From assembly GCA_021777105.1 (NCBI GenBank), contig JAIQZQ010000062.1:1-50083 (forward strand): a stretch of 50,083 bases of DNA. Reading direction: 5' to 3'. Both the position numbers and the translations under genes were made by a program. The notes beneath the pieces are model-generated. The model ran no database searches and was not told the DNA's origin. It saw only the letters and a list, made by a program, of their open reading frames with translations. Positions 16,459 through 25,820 of this stretch are shown here, piece after piece (position 1 is the first letter of the stretch; every line of letters starts with the position of its first letter). This stretch comes from Candidatus Anammoxibacter sp. Lineage in GTDB: Bacteria; Planctomycetota; Brocadiia; Brocadiales; Anammoxibacteraceae.

Positions 16459-18414
16459 TTACCTCATATTCTTTTTAATAGAGCCGTAATCATATACGCT
16501 TCCGCCCCATACTCCACCGCTAACATCCTGCAGCAGCGCCCAGAGTTTTGTGTCTTCTGAAAGGCCGTTTGCCGGTTCAAGGTCTTTTCGTGATTCTCTA
16601 TCGTTAAGCAATGCGGTTCCATTTTCTAGCCCTATGGATTTGTCGTTGTAGCCAACAATGTTTAAAGAACCCTCCAGGTTTTTGCAATCTATAATGATCT
16701 CAATCAAATCGTTGTCTTGCAGTTTGCCTATTGGTCCGCCGGCCAGGGCTTCAGGCGATATATGCCCAATGCAGGCCCCTGTTGACACCCCTGAAAATCT
16801 TGCGTCCGTTATAACCGCAATAGTTTTTCCCCATGGCAGATGTGTTAGAGCTGAAGTGATTTGGTAAACCTCTTCAAATCCGGCGCCTAAAGGCCCGCAA
16901 CATATTAGAACAATAATATCGTTTTGCTCAATCTTTTTTGCGCCGCCCATCTCTTTTATCGCCTTGATTGCCGCCTCTTCGGTTGTAAACACGCGGGCGC
17001 GGCCCGTTTTCCTGTAAACGCCGTCATTGCCTATCAGTGCGGGGTCTATAGATGAGCTTTTAACAACTGATCCCTGGGGGCAAATATTTCCTGAAGGGAA
17101 AACAACCACGCCCTTAACGTCTAAATTATCAATCTTTTCCAAAGCAAAAATAACGTCATCGGGATCCACACCCTCCCTGTCATGCAACATCTGTTTGAGC
17201 ACTTTCCTTCTCTCGGATTTTTCCCAATACTCCAGCATTGTTCCAAGCTGCTCTCCTGTGGCGGTTGCGCAATCAAGCTCCAAAAGCCCAAGTTCGCGCA
17301 ACCTCAACATAACTTCAGGAACTCCGCCCGCCATATAAACAAATATTGTGGGATGGTTTACCGGGCCGTTAGGCAGCACGCTCACTATTCGCGGAACTTT
17401 CTTGTTTAACTCAATCCAGTCATTAATAGCCGGCCGTTTCACACCGGCGGCATGCGCAACAGCCGCAATGTGCAGAAATAGATTAGTCGAGCCTCCAAAC
17501 GATAGAAATACCGTCATCGCGTTGCGAAACGACTGTTCGGTAAAGAGGTCTTTTGCCGCCCTGTTTTCGCTCTCTTGTTGAACAAGGCAACGCGCGGATT
17601 GGCGGGCTATATCAAACCACACGTTTTGTGACGCCGGCGCCAGCGCTGAATGCGGCAACGAAAGCCCGAGCGCTTCGCACACTACCTGGGCAGTGGCCGC
17701 GGTTCCCAAAAACTGACACCCACCGCCTGAGCTTCCGCATGCTTTGCAACCGGCCTCGGCGGCTTCATCAAGTGAGATCAAATCGCCGGCGTATCGCGCC
17801 CCTATTGTTTGAACCTTGCCGGCGTCCTCGCTATTTCTAACAGGAAGCGTAACCCCTCCCGGCACAATAAGTCCCGGGAGTTCCTTTGCGCCGGCAATAG
17901 CCATCATCATTGCCGGCAAACCCTTGTCGCATGTAGAAACGCCCAACACGCCTTTTCCGGTTGGCAGAGATCGTATTAATCTTCTGATTACTATAGCCGC
18001 GTCGTTTCTATACGCCAAACTTTCATACATGCCTGGAGTTCCTTGAGATCGCCCATCGCAAGGGTCTGTGCAGTGCGCCGCAAACGGCAACGCGTTTAAT
18101 CGCGCAAACTCCTCCGCCGCTTCTTTCACAACCGCGCCCAGTTCCCAGTGCCCGGTATGCAGCCCCAATGCGATCGGTTTGCCGTCGCTTCTTTTTACAC
18201 CTCCCATATTGCTTACAATCAGGAACTCTTTTTGCCCTAATTTTGAGCAAGGCAACCCCATGCCGGCGTTTTGCGTCCAACCGAAAATGTTCCCGCTTGG
18301 TTGTTCGCGCAACATTTTGCTCGTTAAAGGCAATTTTCCCTCAGGGCCTTTGCCGAATATTTGAATGTCGTAAATATCATTTGACGTTGGATTAAATATA
18401 TCTTGACTTGTCAT
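16459..18414 (-). CDS. D-xylonate dehydratase (YjhG/YagF family)
   Basis: A 651-aa member of the IlvD/Edd dehydratase superfamily, closest in length and sequence to the YjhG/YagF xylonate dehydratases of about 655 aa. Signature blocks are SGNIFGWTQNAGMG, CTDPCDGRSQGTPGM (Cys115/119), GVSTCDKGLPAMMMA (Cys162) and KACGSSGGGCQFLG (Cys226/233), which supply the iron-sulfur ligands. The C-terminal half has DARFSGVSTGACIGH. It converts D-xylonate (or a related pentonate) to 2-keto-3-deoxy-pentonate. It is the last gene of a three-gene minus-strand operon that together makes the lower Weimberg pathway. Confidence 0.9.
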   Translation of the reverse strand: MTSQDIFNPTSNDIYDIQIFGKGPEGKLPLTSKMLREQPSGNIFGWTQNAGMGLPCSKLGQKEFLIVSNMGGVKRSDGKPIALGLHTGHWELGAVVKEAAEEFARLNALPFAAHCTDPCDGRSQGTPGMYESLAYRNDAAIVIRRLIRSLPTGKGVLGVSTCDKGLPAMMMAIAGAKELPGLIVPGGVTLPVRNSEDAGKVQTIGARYAGDLISLDEAAEAGCKACGSSGGGCQFLGTAATAQVVCEALGLSLPHSALAPASQNVWFDIARQSARCLVQQESENRAAKDLFTEQSFRNAMTVFLSFGGSTNLFLHIAAVAHAAGVKRPAINDWIELNKKVPRIVSVLPNGPVNHPTIFVYMAGGVPEVMLRLRELGLLELDCATATGEQLGTMLEYWEKSERRKVLKQMLHDREGVDPDDVIFALEKIDNLDVKGVVVFPSGNICPQGSVVKSSSIDPALIGNDGVYRKTGRARVFTTEEAAIKAIKEMGGAKKIEQNDIIVLICCGPLGAGFEEVYQITSALTHLPWGKTIAVITDARFSGVSTGACIGHISPEALAGGPIGKLQDNDLIEIIIDCKNLEGSLNIVGYNDKSIGLENGTALLNDRESRKDLEPANGLSEDTKLWALLQDVSGGVWGGSVYDYGSIKKNMR

Positions 18415-18553
18415 ATTTGCTGAAGTATCCGGGCATGCCGGAGTGGGGGGCTGAAGTGAAAGTTAAATTAAGCGAATCGTTGGCTATAAGTTCTTATGAT
18501 ATTGAAGAAATGGGTATAAAAAATAATTTAAAAGCGCCCATAGGGAGATTGCT

Positions 18554-18613
18554 AGTGGCGTAGGCATCCTGCCTGTGATCAGTTGAAACACATACAAGGA
18601 TGCCTGCGCCACT
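18554..18613. repeat. Long hairpin repeat of the GGCATCCTGCCTGTG family, copy 1
   Basis: AGTGGCGTAGGCATCCT (18554-18570) pairs with AGGATGCCTGCGCCACT (18597-18613), 17 bp with one wobble. The loop contains GCCTGTGATCAGTTGAAACA, which is also the loop of the hairpin at 38381-38427. It lies between the dehydrogenase and xylonate dehydratase genes of one operon and could modulate transcript levels. Confidence 0.65.
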
Positions 18614-18672
18614 GCTTATTAGAGTCTTAAAATTCGTTCAAAGTATGTATATTCGTTTCATGTTTAAATAAA

Positions 18673-20262
18673 CTAAACCGAATCCCTAGTCATTGCCCCG
18701 TCAATTAACCTCAATATATTTGCGCTGTTTTCATTTTTCAGAGAAACGGGCAGTATATCCTGCGGCGCGTTTTGATAACAGACAGGCCTTAAAAACCTCT
18801 TTATTGCCCCGGTTCCCACTGAAGTTGATCCGCTATTGGTCGTTGCCGGGAAGACGCCACCATGGTTCATTGACGGGCAGACATCCACCCCTGTTGGAAA
18901 ACCGTTAAACACAATCCTGCCTACTTTGCGTTCCAAAACGGTGACTAAGTCGCTGTATGCGGCAAACTCTCCTTCACGGCCATGCAATGTCGCTGTAAGT
19001 TGCCCGTCAAGTTTGCGGGCGATAGCCGACATTTCGTCATTGTCGTCGCATTCGACAACAATAGCGGCCGGCCCAAACACCTCATCTTCCAGCTCCGCGT
19101 ATTCCAGAAAGGTTTTGCAGTCTGTTGTTAAAAGCGAAGCTACTCCCTGGCACGCCCCATCTGACGAGTACGTTCCTTGCGCCGCCAGGTTAACGCTGGA
19201 TGTTGATTTGAGTTGCGCGATTTTTTTGTCGTAAGCTGATTTTATGCCCATATGCAACATTGTCCCACTTTTTGAGCCGGATATAAGCTTTTTAACCGTT
19301 TCAATAAACGAGCTTAATCCCTCGCTTTTAACACCGATTACTAGGCCGGGGTTTGTGCAAAACTGGCCGACCCCCAGCATTAATGACCCAAAAAAAGCCT
19401 CGCCAAGCCCTTGTGTGTTTGATTCCAGCGCGCCGGGTAAAATGAAAACAGGGTTTGAGCTACCCATCTCCGCAAAAACAGGTATAGGCTCTTTTCTTGA
19501 AGCCGCAATGTCAAACAGCGCCTTTCCGCCCTGAAACGAGCCTGTAAACGCCACAGCTTTTATAAGATGGTGTTTTGCGATTGCCGCGCCCACATCATTG
19601 CTTGTGCCCTGTATTAATGAAAAAGCGCCTTCAGGCATCCCGCTCTTTTTAATGGCGGATTGTACTGCCTGCCCTGTTAATTCCGACGTCCCGGGATGCG
19701 CAGGATGCCCTTTTACAACCACTGTGCATCCGGCAGCCAACGCCGAAGCCGTGTCCCCGCCTGCGACCGAAAACGCCAAAGGGAAATTTGACGCGCCGAA
19801 TATGCCGACCGGGCCTATTGGAATTTGAATCAATCTCAGGTCGGGTTTCGGTATAGGTTTTCTCTCAGGCATTGGTTTGTCGATGCCTGGTTCGTTCCAT
19901 GCCCCATTTTTTATTAACGCCGCAAGCATCTTGAGTTGCCCGACTGTTCTGCCTCTTTCTCCTTCAAGACGGGCTTGAGGAAGGCCTGTCTCCTTCATGG
20001 CCCGGTTAATGAGAGTGTCGCCGAGGTTCATAATCTCATCAGCCACGGTTTCCAGAAAGCCGGCGCGCTCATCATCGCTAATGGATCGATAAGCGTCAAA
20101 GTCGCGTTCCGCCAGTTCCGCGGCGAGGTCTACATCCCGGCTCCCGCCTTCATAAAACCTGGGCTCCATCTGTTCGCCGGTTTCCGGATTGACGGCTTTA
20201 AAAGTTCGGCTTTCATTTGAAGCGTAATCGCTTCCGATAATCTGTTTTCCAGTGATAATCAT
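18673..20262 (-). CDS. 2-oxoglutarate semialdehyde (2,5-dioxovalerate) dehydrogenase
   Basis: A 529-aa aldehyde dehydrogenase of the alpha-ketoglutaric-semialdehyde type. Key blocks are IFGASNFPLAFSVAGGD, KGHPAHPGTS, AFTGSFQGG, the catalytic Glu in FAEMGSSNP (about residue 265) and catalytic Cys in GVGQFCTNPG (about 302). It oxidises 2,5-dioxopentanoate to 2-oxoglutarate with NAD(P)+, the final Weimberg step. The ATG at 20262 (MIITGKQIIG) is used; an earlier in-frame TTG lies within the upstream gene's end. It follows the FAH-family gene by 10 bp, which shows one operon. Confidence 0.9.
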   Translation of the reverse strand: MIITGKQIIGSDYASNESRTFKAVNPETGEQMEPRFYEGGSRDVDLAAELAERDFDAYRSISDDERAGFLETVADEIMNLGDTLINRAMKETGLPQARLEGERGRTVGQLKMLAALIKNGAWNEPGIDKPMPERKPIPKPDLRLIQIPIGPVGIFGASNFPLAFSVAGGDTASALAAGCTVVVKGHPAHPGTSELTGQAVQSAIKKSGMPEGAFSLIQGTSNDVGAAIAKHHLIKAVAFTGSFQGGKALFDIAASRKEPIPVFAEMGSSNPVFILPGALESNTQGLGEAFFGSLMLGVGQFCTNPGLVIGVKSEGLSSFIETVKKLISGSKSGTMLHMGIKSAYDKKIAQLKSTSSVNLAAQGTYSSDGACQGVASLLTTDCKTFLEYAELEDEVFGPAAIVVECDDNDEMSAIARKLDGQLTATLHGREGEFAAYSDLVTVLERKVGRIVFNGFPTGVDVCPSMNHGGVFPATTNSGSTSVGTGAIKRFLRPVCYQNAPQDILPVSLKNENSANILRLIDGAMTRDSV

Positions 20263-20272
20263 AGTTATATAG

Positions 20273-21109
20273 TTACTCCACAAAATTGCTTAAAGTTCCA
20301 ATATTGTCAATTGTAATATGTATCCAGTCGCCGGATTTAAGGGTGAAATCGTTTTGAGGCACAATGCCCGTGCCCGTCATAAGGAAACATCCGGTTGGGA
20401 AACTACTCTCTCTGAACAAAAAGCCTGCTAGTTCTTCAAAAGATCGTTTCATTTGATCAAGGCTGACGAATCCTGCAAAAACGCATATTTCTCCGCGTTC
20501 AATCTTTATCTGTATTTCAGTTTTGGATCTATCAATACCGTCAGCCGCAAGTATGCACGGCCCGATTGCCGCTGATTTGTCGTAAATCTTTGCCTGTGTC
20601 AGGTACAACGGATTTTCGCCCTCAATACTGCGCGAACTCATGTCGTTGCCTATTGTAAAACCGCTTATGTTGCCTGAAGAGTTGATAAAAAGAGTTAATT
20701 CAGGCTCCGGCACGTTCCATGATGAATCCTGTCTAATTCTAACCCCGGCCTTATGCCCAACCACTCTAATTGGAGTCGCCTTAAAAAATAGCTCCGGCCG
20801 CTCTGCGTCATAAACACGATTGTAAAAATTATCCCCCCCCTGATCTTTCGACTCCTCAACCCTTGCGGTTTTCGACTGAAAATACGTCACCCCGGCAGCC
20901 CACACCTCCTGGCTGCCCACGGGAGGCAGTATATTTTCTTCAAGGCATCTAAATCCCTGGTCTAAAATATCAAACTTATCCAAATCATGCCTGACTTTTT
21001 CAAAAAGCCCGTCCCTGTTTATAAACTGATCCCATTCATGGTTAGCGGAATGGTAAAATTTAGCCTCGTGTTCAACCACAACCCCGGTTTTAGTTCTATA
21101 TATTTTCAT
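20273..21109 (-). CDS. Fumarylacetoacetate-hydrolase-family 2-keto-3-deoxy-pentonate dehydratase
   Basis: A 278-aa FAH-superfamily protein. The metal site is visible in [12 protein letters not shown] and [21 protein letters not shown], followed by IGPCILA and [11 protein letters not shown]-family dehydratases encoded with xylonate dehydratase and the semialdehyde dehydrogenase (XylX type) convert 2-keto-3-deoxy-D-xylonate or arabonate to 2,5-dioxopentanoate, which would link the two neighbours exactly. The assignment rests mainly on this operon context. It is the first gene of the operon; no regulator or transporter is attached. Confidence 0.85.
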   Translation of the reverse strand: MKIYRTKTGVVVEHEAKFYHSANHEWDQFINRDGLFEKVRHDLDKFDILDQGFRCLEENILPPVGSQEVWAAGVTYFQSKTARVEESKDQGGDNFYNRVYDAERPELFFKATPIRVVGHKAGVRIRQDSSWNVPEPELTLFINSSGNISGFTIGNDMSSRSIEGENPLYLTQAKIYDKSAAIGPCILAADGIDRSKTEIQIKIERGEICVFAGFVSLDQMKRSFEELAGFLFRESSFPTGCFLMTGTGIVPQNDFTLKSGDWIHITIDNIGTLSNFVE

Positions 21110-21237
21110 ATTATCTTATTGATTGTTTAAAAAGATTTAAGTAAGCCCTAAACGCAAGAATTATAGTAAAACATTCAAAAAAAATTGCAACTTTATTCTA
21201 GAAAGGATACATTGGGATTGCCTTTAAAGCGGTATAG

Positions 21238-21414
21238 GGTTATTTTTGCGCAGGCCCTAAGGAAAGTGAAAAAGCAGAAAAAGAAGGCTTGTTAAGGCTG
21301 GTTGATGAAACGGGTGAAGATTATCTATATCCAAAAGATTATTTTACTGCAATTAAATTGCCTAAAAAAGCGGAAGAGGTGTTTTCAATAGAACATGCCA
21401 CATCTATTTCTTAA
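21238..21414 (+). pseudogene. Remnant of a small conserved hypothetical gene
   Basis: After a TAG, an open stretch without a start codon reads AEKEGLLRLVDETGEDYLYP, then KDYFTAIKLPKKAEEVFS, and ends at TAA. The LRLVDETGEDYLYP..YF..IKLPK pattern looks like the end of a small conserved protein family seen in many bacteria, so this is probably the 3' part of a broken gene. No usable ATG, GTG or ribosome site was found upstream. Confidence 0.5.
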
Positions 21415-21480
21415 CATTTGTTTAAACCTCAGTTAGATTGTAAAGTTTAACGAAACGAAACAGAGTTTCATGCCCAATCG

Positions 21481-21557
21481 CGTTCCAAAATCGGAGTTTT
21501 GGAATGATCATTATTTTAAAATTCATATAAATAGTGGCACAGGCATCCTTGCCTGTG
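21481..21557. repeat. Two adjacent hairpin repeats (GTTCCAAAA and GGCATCC families)
   Basis: CGTTCCAAAA and TTTTGGAATG (21481-21506) form a 10-bp stem, with one wobble, around TCGGAG. AGTGGCACAGGCATCCTTGCCTGTG (21533-21557) contains the perfect stem CACAGGCA/TGCCTGTG and matches 25716-25740 except for one base. Both are non-coding. Confidence 0.65.
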
Positions 21558-21748
21558 TTTTTGTTGATAAATGAACACTGAGCAGCTTGCCTGCTCTAGT
21601 GAGAATTATCCCCGGAGGGGGGTAAATCCATATTTAGCCATTCCTTCGATATCCTCACGTCTAATTCCACAGCATTTTAGGTTAAGTCTTTGTCCACTAA
21701 AAACAACGCGCTATGCAAAATCGTAATCAACATTATTATAAAATAACA

Positions 21749-21910
21749 ACACAACAATAATGTTGTGTCAACAGAACTGTTGTGTTAAATATTTGTTGCG
21801 CTTTTCCTGTTTTTCCTCATATTTTAAAAAAGCGGTTGCATTTTGTAAAAAAACGCGTACAATAATTCTGTTGTACAGCAAATATGGTGTACAACAGAAT
21901 TGCTGTACAA
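21749..21910 (+). promoter_or_regulatory. Inverted-repeat array upstream of the ATPase pair
   Basis: Several perfect dyads are packed into 160 bp: ACACAACA/TGTTGTGT (21749-21756, 21761-21768), CAACAG/CTGTTG (21769-21774, 21777-21782), AATTCTGTTGTACA/TGTACAACAGAATT (21864-21877, 21888-21901), and TTGTACAGCA/TGCTGTACAA (21871-21880, 21901-21910). The nested dyads share the half-site TGTACAA/TTGTACA. This density of symmetric sites ahead of a single operon suggests operators, or competing RNA hairpins in the leader. A GGAGG site precedes the ATPase ATG. Confidence 0.6.
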
Positions 21911-21952
21911 TAAATCTGCTTTACGGCTCTTTTTAGGAGGGAGGGGGCAATA

Positions 21953-23140
21953 ATGATGCGAAATAAAATCGGGGTTCCTGTTTGCGGGGATGATTTCTTT
22001 GATAGAAAAGACAAAACCGCTCAAATACGTCATTTGCTGAACCAGGGAAACAACGTCCTTTTGCTTGCGCCTAGAAGGGTGGGGAAGACGTCGTTAATGC
22101 GCAGATTGCAGGAGCTTGAAAATGAGCATGGGCTGAAATCCATCTTTGTTGACGTGTCTGATTGCGCGGATGAGCGCGCATTTGTTAAAGAGCTTTATAA
22201 GGAGTTGGGCAAAATAGATAAATCCGGCGGCATATTTAACGTTTTGCAAAAGAATCCGGCTGTAAATGCGTTAAAATCCCTGAAAAAAGTCGAGGGATAC
22301 GGTTTTGCAATTGAATTTAATGGCAATGAGGCTGAAGATTGGCAAAAAGCCGCGGAATTGCTTTACGATTGCCTTGACAAACTAAGCGGCAAACATCTAT
22401 TTATGGTTGACGAGGTTCCGGTGTTTACGTTGCGGTTGTCAAAACTTGACGCGGGGGCGCAAAGGGTGGCGGATTTTTTGCATTGGTTTCGCAAGTTGCG
22501 ACAGAACAGGGAAAACATACAATGGATAGCCGCCGGTTCAATAGGGCTTGACACCGTAACCGCCAGGCTTAAACTTGGCGGGGCTATTAATGATTTTGCC
22601 ATTGTAAAACTTGGGGCCTTTTCTGATGAGGTAGCCGGAGAATTTATTGTTAAACTTGCCGAAAGCCATAAAATCCATTTAAAACCGGATACCGTAAAAC
22701 ATATTGTCGCAAAAATAGGGTGGCCAATGCCTTATTACCTGCAACTTGTCTTTTCAGAACTTTTTAATTTATTTAATGAATCCGGCAAGGCTCCCGATGT
22801 TGCCGCTGTGGATAAGTCTTACGAAAATCTGCTTTCGCCTTCAAACAAAGGGTATTTTGACCACTGGATACAACGGTTGACGGACGAGCTTGGAAAGCCG
22901 GACGACCTATACGCCCTTGAACTGCTTGACATAGCCGCTAAAGACCCAAAAGGCGTTTTATGCTCAAACTTTGATATGGCGCTTGACGGCAAAATAAACG
23001 ATGCCGATAAACGCAACGAAAAAACGCAATACCTTCTCGATATACTTGAAAATGACGGCTACCTTGTAAATACAGAAGGCCGTTTCGCGTTCCGGTCTCC
23101 CTTGCTTAGAGATTTCTGGCTGAGGAGGCGCGCAAAATGA
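21953..23140 (+). CDS. P-loop ATPase (Orc/STAND-like), first of a pair
   Basis: A 395-aa ATPase with Walker A APRRVGKTSLMRR (about residues 39-51), Walker B HLFMVDEVP (about 145-153) and a sensor-like WIAAGSIG (about 188). The C-terminal region (about 300-390) resembles a winged-helix tail (LLDILENDGYLVNTEGRFAFRSPLLRDFW). The general plan is that of prokaryotic Orc1/Cdc6-like and STAND ATPases. It overlaps the next gene by 4 bp (ATGA) and is translationally coupled to it. Its function is not known; pairing with a TPR ATPase in a region of toxin-antitoxin and Abi genes makes a defence or conflict role plausible. Start set by AGGAGGGAGG shortly upstream. Confidence 0.75.
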   Translation: MMRNKIGVPVCGDDFFDRKDKTAQIRHLLNQGNNVLLLAPRRVGKTSLMRRLQELENEHGLKSIFVDVSDCADERAFVKELYKELGKIDKSGGIFNVLQKNPAVNALKSLKKVEGYGFAIEFNGNEAEDWQKAAELLYDCLDKLSGKHLFMVDEVPVFTLRLSKLDAGAQRVADFLHWFRKLRQNRENIQWIAAGSIGLDTVTARLKLGGAINDFAIVKLGAFSDEVAGEFIVKLAESHKIHLKPDTVKHIVAKIGWPMPYYLQLVFSELFNLFNESGKAPDVAAVDKSYENLLSPSNKGYFDHWIQRLTDELGKPDDLYALELLDIAAKDPKGVLCSNFDMALDGKINDADKRNEKTQYLLDILENDGYLVNTEGRFAFRSPLLRDFWLRRRAK

Positions 23141-25704
23141 TAGATCCGCTTGAAAAACCTCTAAACGGCATAGCCGTATACAACCCCGACCTGCTTAACA
23201 ATGACGAGCTAAGGGCGCGGTTCACCGCGCGCCTGCCCCTACTTGAAGCCGTGGTCAAGGAATTAATGCAGACAACCAAAAGCTCGTTTCCTCAACACCG
23301 CCTGCTTGTAGGCGCCAGGGGCATGGGCAAGACGACGCTTTTACGCAGGATTGCCGTTGCCGTTGAGGACGACCCAAAGCTAAACAAAAAATGGCTGCCC
23401 CTTACATTCCCTGAAGAGCAATACAATATATCAAAGGTCTCCGACCTATGGCTAAACTGCCTTGACGCACTTGGCGACTCCCTTGAACGCGCCGGTTTTC
23501 GCGGCAAGGCGGAAGAACTTGACAACTCCATTGCCGGAATAACTGATAGCAACGAGGAGGCGCGCGGTCAAGAGGCCATGCTGCTGCTGCGCTCAACCGT
23601 GTCAAAAACCGGCAAGAAAATGCTTTTGCTTATTGATAATATGGATATTGTGTTGGAAAGGTTAAAGAAGGAGCACTGGGCTTTGCGCAAAATCCTCTCA
23701 ACGGAGAAAGATTTGCTGATCATCGGCGCAAGCTCCCGCGCAATTGAAACTGCGTTTAAATATGAGGAGGCGTTTTACGACTTTTTCCGGTTTGACGAAC
23801 TTAAAGGGCTTACAGAAGAAGAGATGAACGCAATGTTGCTTAACCTTGCGCAAGCCACCTCTAACAATAAAGTAGCCGAACTGATTGACCGCGACCCCGG
23901 CAGATTCCGCGCGTTTCACGTGCTTACCGGCGGCAACCCGCGCACTATTGTGCTGCTGTTTAATGTGTTGCGCCATGGCGCAATTAATGACGATATCAGG
24001 AGCGACCTGGAGGGCTTGCTTGACAGGTGCACCCCGCTATACAAGGCGCGTTTCGAGGCGATGCCGGCGCAATTGCAACAAGTGGTTGACGGCCTTGCCG
24101 TAAACTGGCATCCCATAAGCGCGGCTGAACTTACAAAAAAGTTGCGCATGGATGTTAACGCCACATCCGCAGCGCTAAACCGGCTGGCAATTCAGGGCGT
24201 AGTTGAGAAGGTTCCATACCCGCCCGGCTCTAAAACAGGTTTTCAAATAAGCGAACGGTTTTTTAACATCTGGTATCTTATGCGCGCAAGCAGGCGGTTG
24301 CGCAGGAGGCTGATATGGCTGGTTGAATTTCTAAAAATAATGTACTCGCAGGATCAATTAAATGAACTGGCTGAAAAACATCTGAATAAAAGCGGCAAAG
24401 CTTCCTCAAAAGAGAAGTTGCGCCACGCCGAGAATGCCATCGCATACGCAGAGTCGCTAAATGACGGCATGCTGCGCGAACGGCTTGAAGACGAAGCCAT
24501 GAGAACGCTTTTAAGCGAACCCGGCCTTAAGAAAGAGCTTGCCGGATTAATTGAGCCAAAGGATAAAGATGAAAGATTAAAAAACAGGCTGGCCCTGTTT
24601 AGCAAACTTGGAAAACTTAAAAAACACGTTTTGAAAATAAATTTAAAGATAAAAGGCATTAATCAAAAGAATTTATGGGATATGCTTGGCGGCGCATTTT
24701 TTATGTCGTTAAAAGAGAAAGAGGATACCACATGCCTGCTTGAAAAATCTACTAAACGCGACGCCGAGGGGAAGATCCATGAAATAGAAGAGAAATATGC
24801 GCTTTTTTCAAAGCGCTTCAGGGATGCAAAGCTAATGTCAATATTAAAAAAATGCGTGGTTTTGGGTGACATGACAAACATTTATGATCTGGAAGGGGCA
24901 AAGAAATCTGCCCAAAAACACAATAACATTGATATCCATGCTGTTGCAATAGGCGCTTCGTTCGAATCTTTGGAAAAGGAGAATTTAGAAAATATTGAAT
25001 CTTTGCGCAATGAGTTAGAAAATTTACAAATAAACCTGGCGTACCCATGGTATAAACTTGGAAATCTTTTGATTGATAATCTGCGCCGCTATGACGAAGC
25101 TGAACGCGCATATAGAAAAGCGATAAAATTGGATTCTGGACATCCCGCTCCCTGGAATAACTTGGGAAATCTTTTGCAAGAACATTTACACCGTTATAAA
25201 GAAGCTGAAGAGGCTTATAGAAAAGCAATTGAACTTGATGACAAGTACGCGTCTCCCTGGAATGGTTTGGGAAATCTTTTGACATATAATTTACACCGTT
25301 ATAAAGAGGCTGAAAAGGCTTACAGGAAAGGGTTGGAAGTCGACTCTACATTCTCATTTTTGAATTTTAATTTTGCTGTTTTTTTACTGGACAGAGAAAG
25401 GAACTATGAATCTATAGTTTACATACAACGATTTGTTGAGAACGCAACACCTGAATTCATTGAGCGTTATTGGAGGAATGTATTAGAGGTATGTAAAAAA
25501 TGCGCAGAGAAAGGCATTGCGTTAGAGGTCGCAAAAATAGTGGGCAAATCAGGGATGGATGAGAAGTGGGCGCCGTTGCGCGAGGCGTTGTACTCAATTG
25601 GAGAGAAAGACGAGAACCGGCTAAAACGCATGGCTCCGGAGATGAGAAAGCCTGCGGAACAGTTAGTTGAAGAGATCGCGCCTGGTTTTTTTGATAAAGA
25701 GTGA
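23137..25704 (+). CDS. P-loop ATPase with winged helix and TPR repeats, second of a pair
   Basis: An 855-aa protein. Walker A is GARGMGKTTLLRR (about residues 58-70) and Walker B MLLLIDNMDIVL (about 166-177), followed by an Orc-like lid and a winged-helix region (about 320-400). A helical linker follows. Residues about 632-745 hold three TPR-like repeats with the recurring pattern WxxLGNLL...YxEAExAYRKAIxLD. An ATPase switch plus TPR sensor is the build of STAND-type proteins that recognise a ligand or protein and then activate an effector. No effector nuclease or protease domain is recognisable here. It is coupled by a 4-bp overlap to the smaller ATPase. Confidence 0.75.
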   Translation: MIDPLEKPLNGIAVYNPDLLNNDELRARFTARLPLLEAVVKELMQTTKSSFPQHRLLVGARGMGKTTLLRRIAVAVEDDPKLNKKWLPLTFPEEQYNISKVSDLWLNCLDALGDSLERAGFRGKAEELDNSIAGITDSNEEARGQEAMLLLRSTVSKTGKKMLLLIDNMDIVLERLKKEHWALRKILSTEKDLLIIGASSRAIETAFKYEEAFYDFFRFDELKGLTEEEMNAMLLNLAQATSNNKVAELIDRDPGRFRAFHVLTGGNPRTIVLLFNVLRHGAINDDIRSDLEGLLDRCTPLYKARFEAMPAQLQQVVDGLAVNWHPISAAELTKKLRMDVNATSAALNRLAIQGVVEKVPYPPGSKTGFQISERFFNIWYLMRASRRLRRRLIWLVEFLKIMYSQDQLNELAEKHLNKSGKASSKEKLRHAENAIAYAESLNDGMLRERLEDEAMRTLLSEPGLKKELAGLIEPKDKDERLKNRLALFSKLGKLKKHVLKINLKIKGINQKNLWDMLGGAFFMSLKEKEDTTCLLEKSTKRDAEGKIHEIEEKYALFSKRFRDAKLMSILKKCVVLGDMTNIYDLEGAKKSAQKHNNIDIHAVAIGASFESLEKENLENIESLRNELENLQINLAYPWYKLGNLLIDNLRRYDEAERAYRKAIKLDSGHPAPWNNLGNLLQEHLHRYKEAEEAYRKAIELDDKYASPWNGLGNLLTYNLHRYKEAEKAYRKGLEVDSTFSFLNFNFAVFLLDRERNYESIVYIQRFVENATPEFIERYWRNVLEVCKKCAEKGIALEVAKIVGKSGMDEKWAPLREALYSIGEKDENRLKRMAPEMRKPAEQLVEEIAPGFFDKE

Positions 25705-25715
25705 TTGTTTTTTAT

Positions 25716-25740
25716 AGTGGCACGGGCATCCTTGCCTGTG
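25716..25740. repeat. Hairpin repeat of the GGCATCCTTGCCTGTG family
   Basis: AGTGGCACGGGCATCCTTGCCTGTG starts 12 bp after the ATPase gene and differs from the copy at 21533-21557 by a single base. The two copies therefore bracket the ATPase operon. Confidence 0.65.
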
Positions 25741-25820
25741 GTTTTGTTCTGGTTACCAAGCAGGGGTTTTGGAGCGAGGTGAAACGGTTTACTTTTCAGG
25801 TTTATCCGTGGTCGTTGCAA

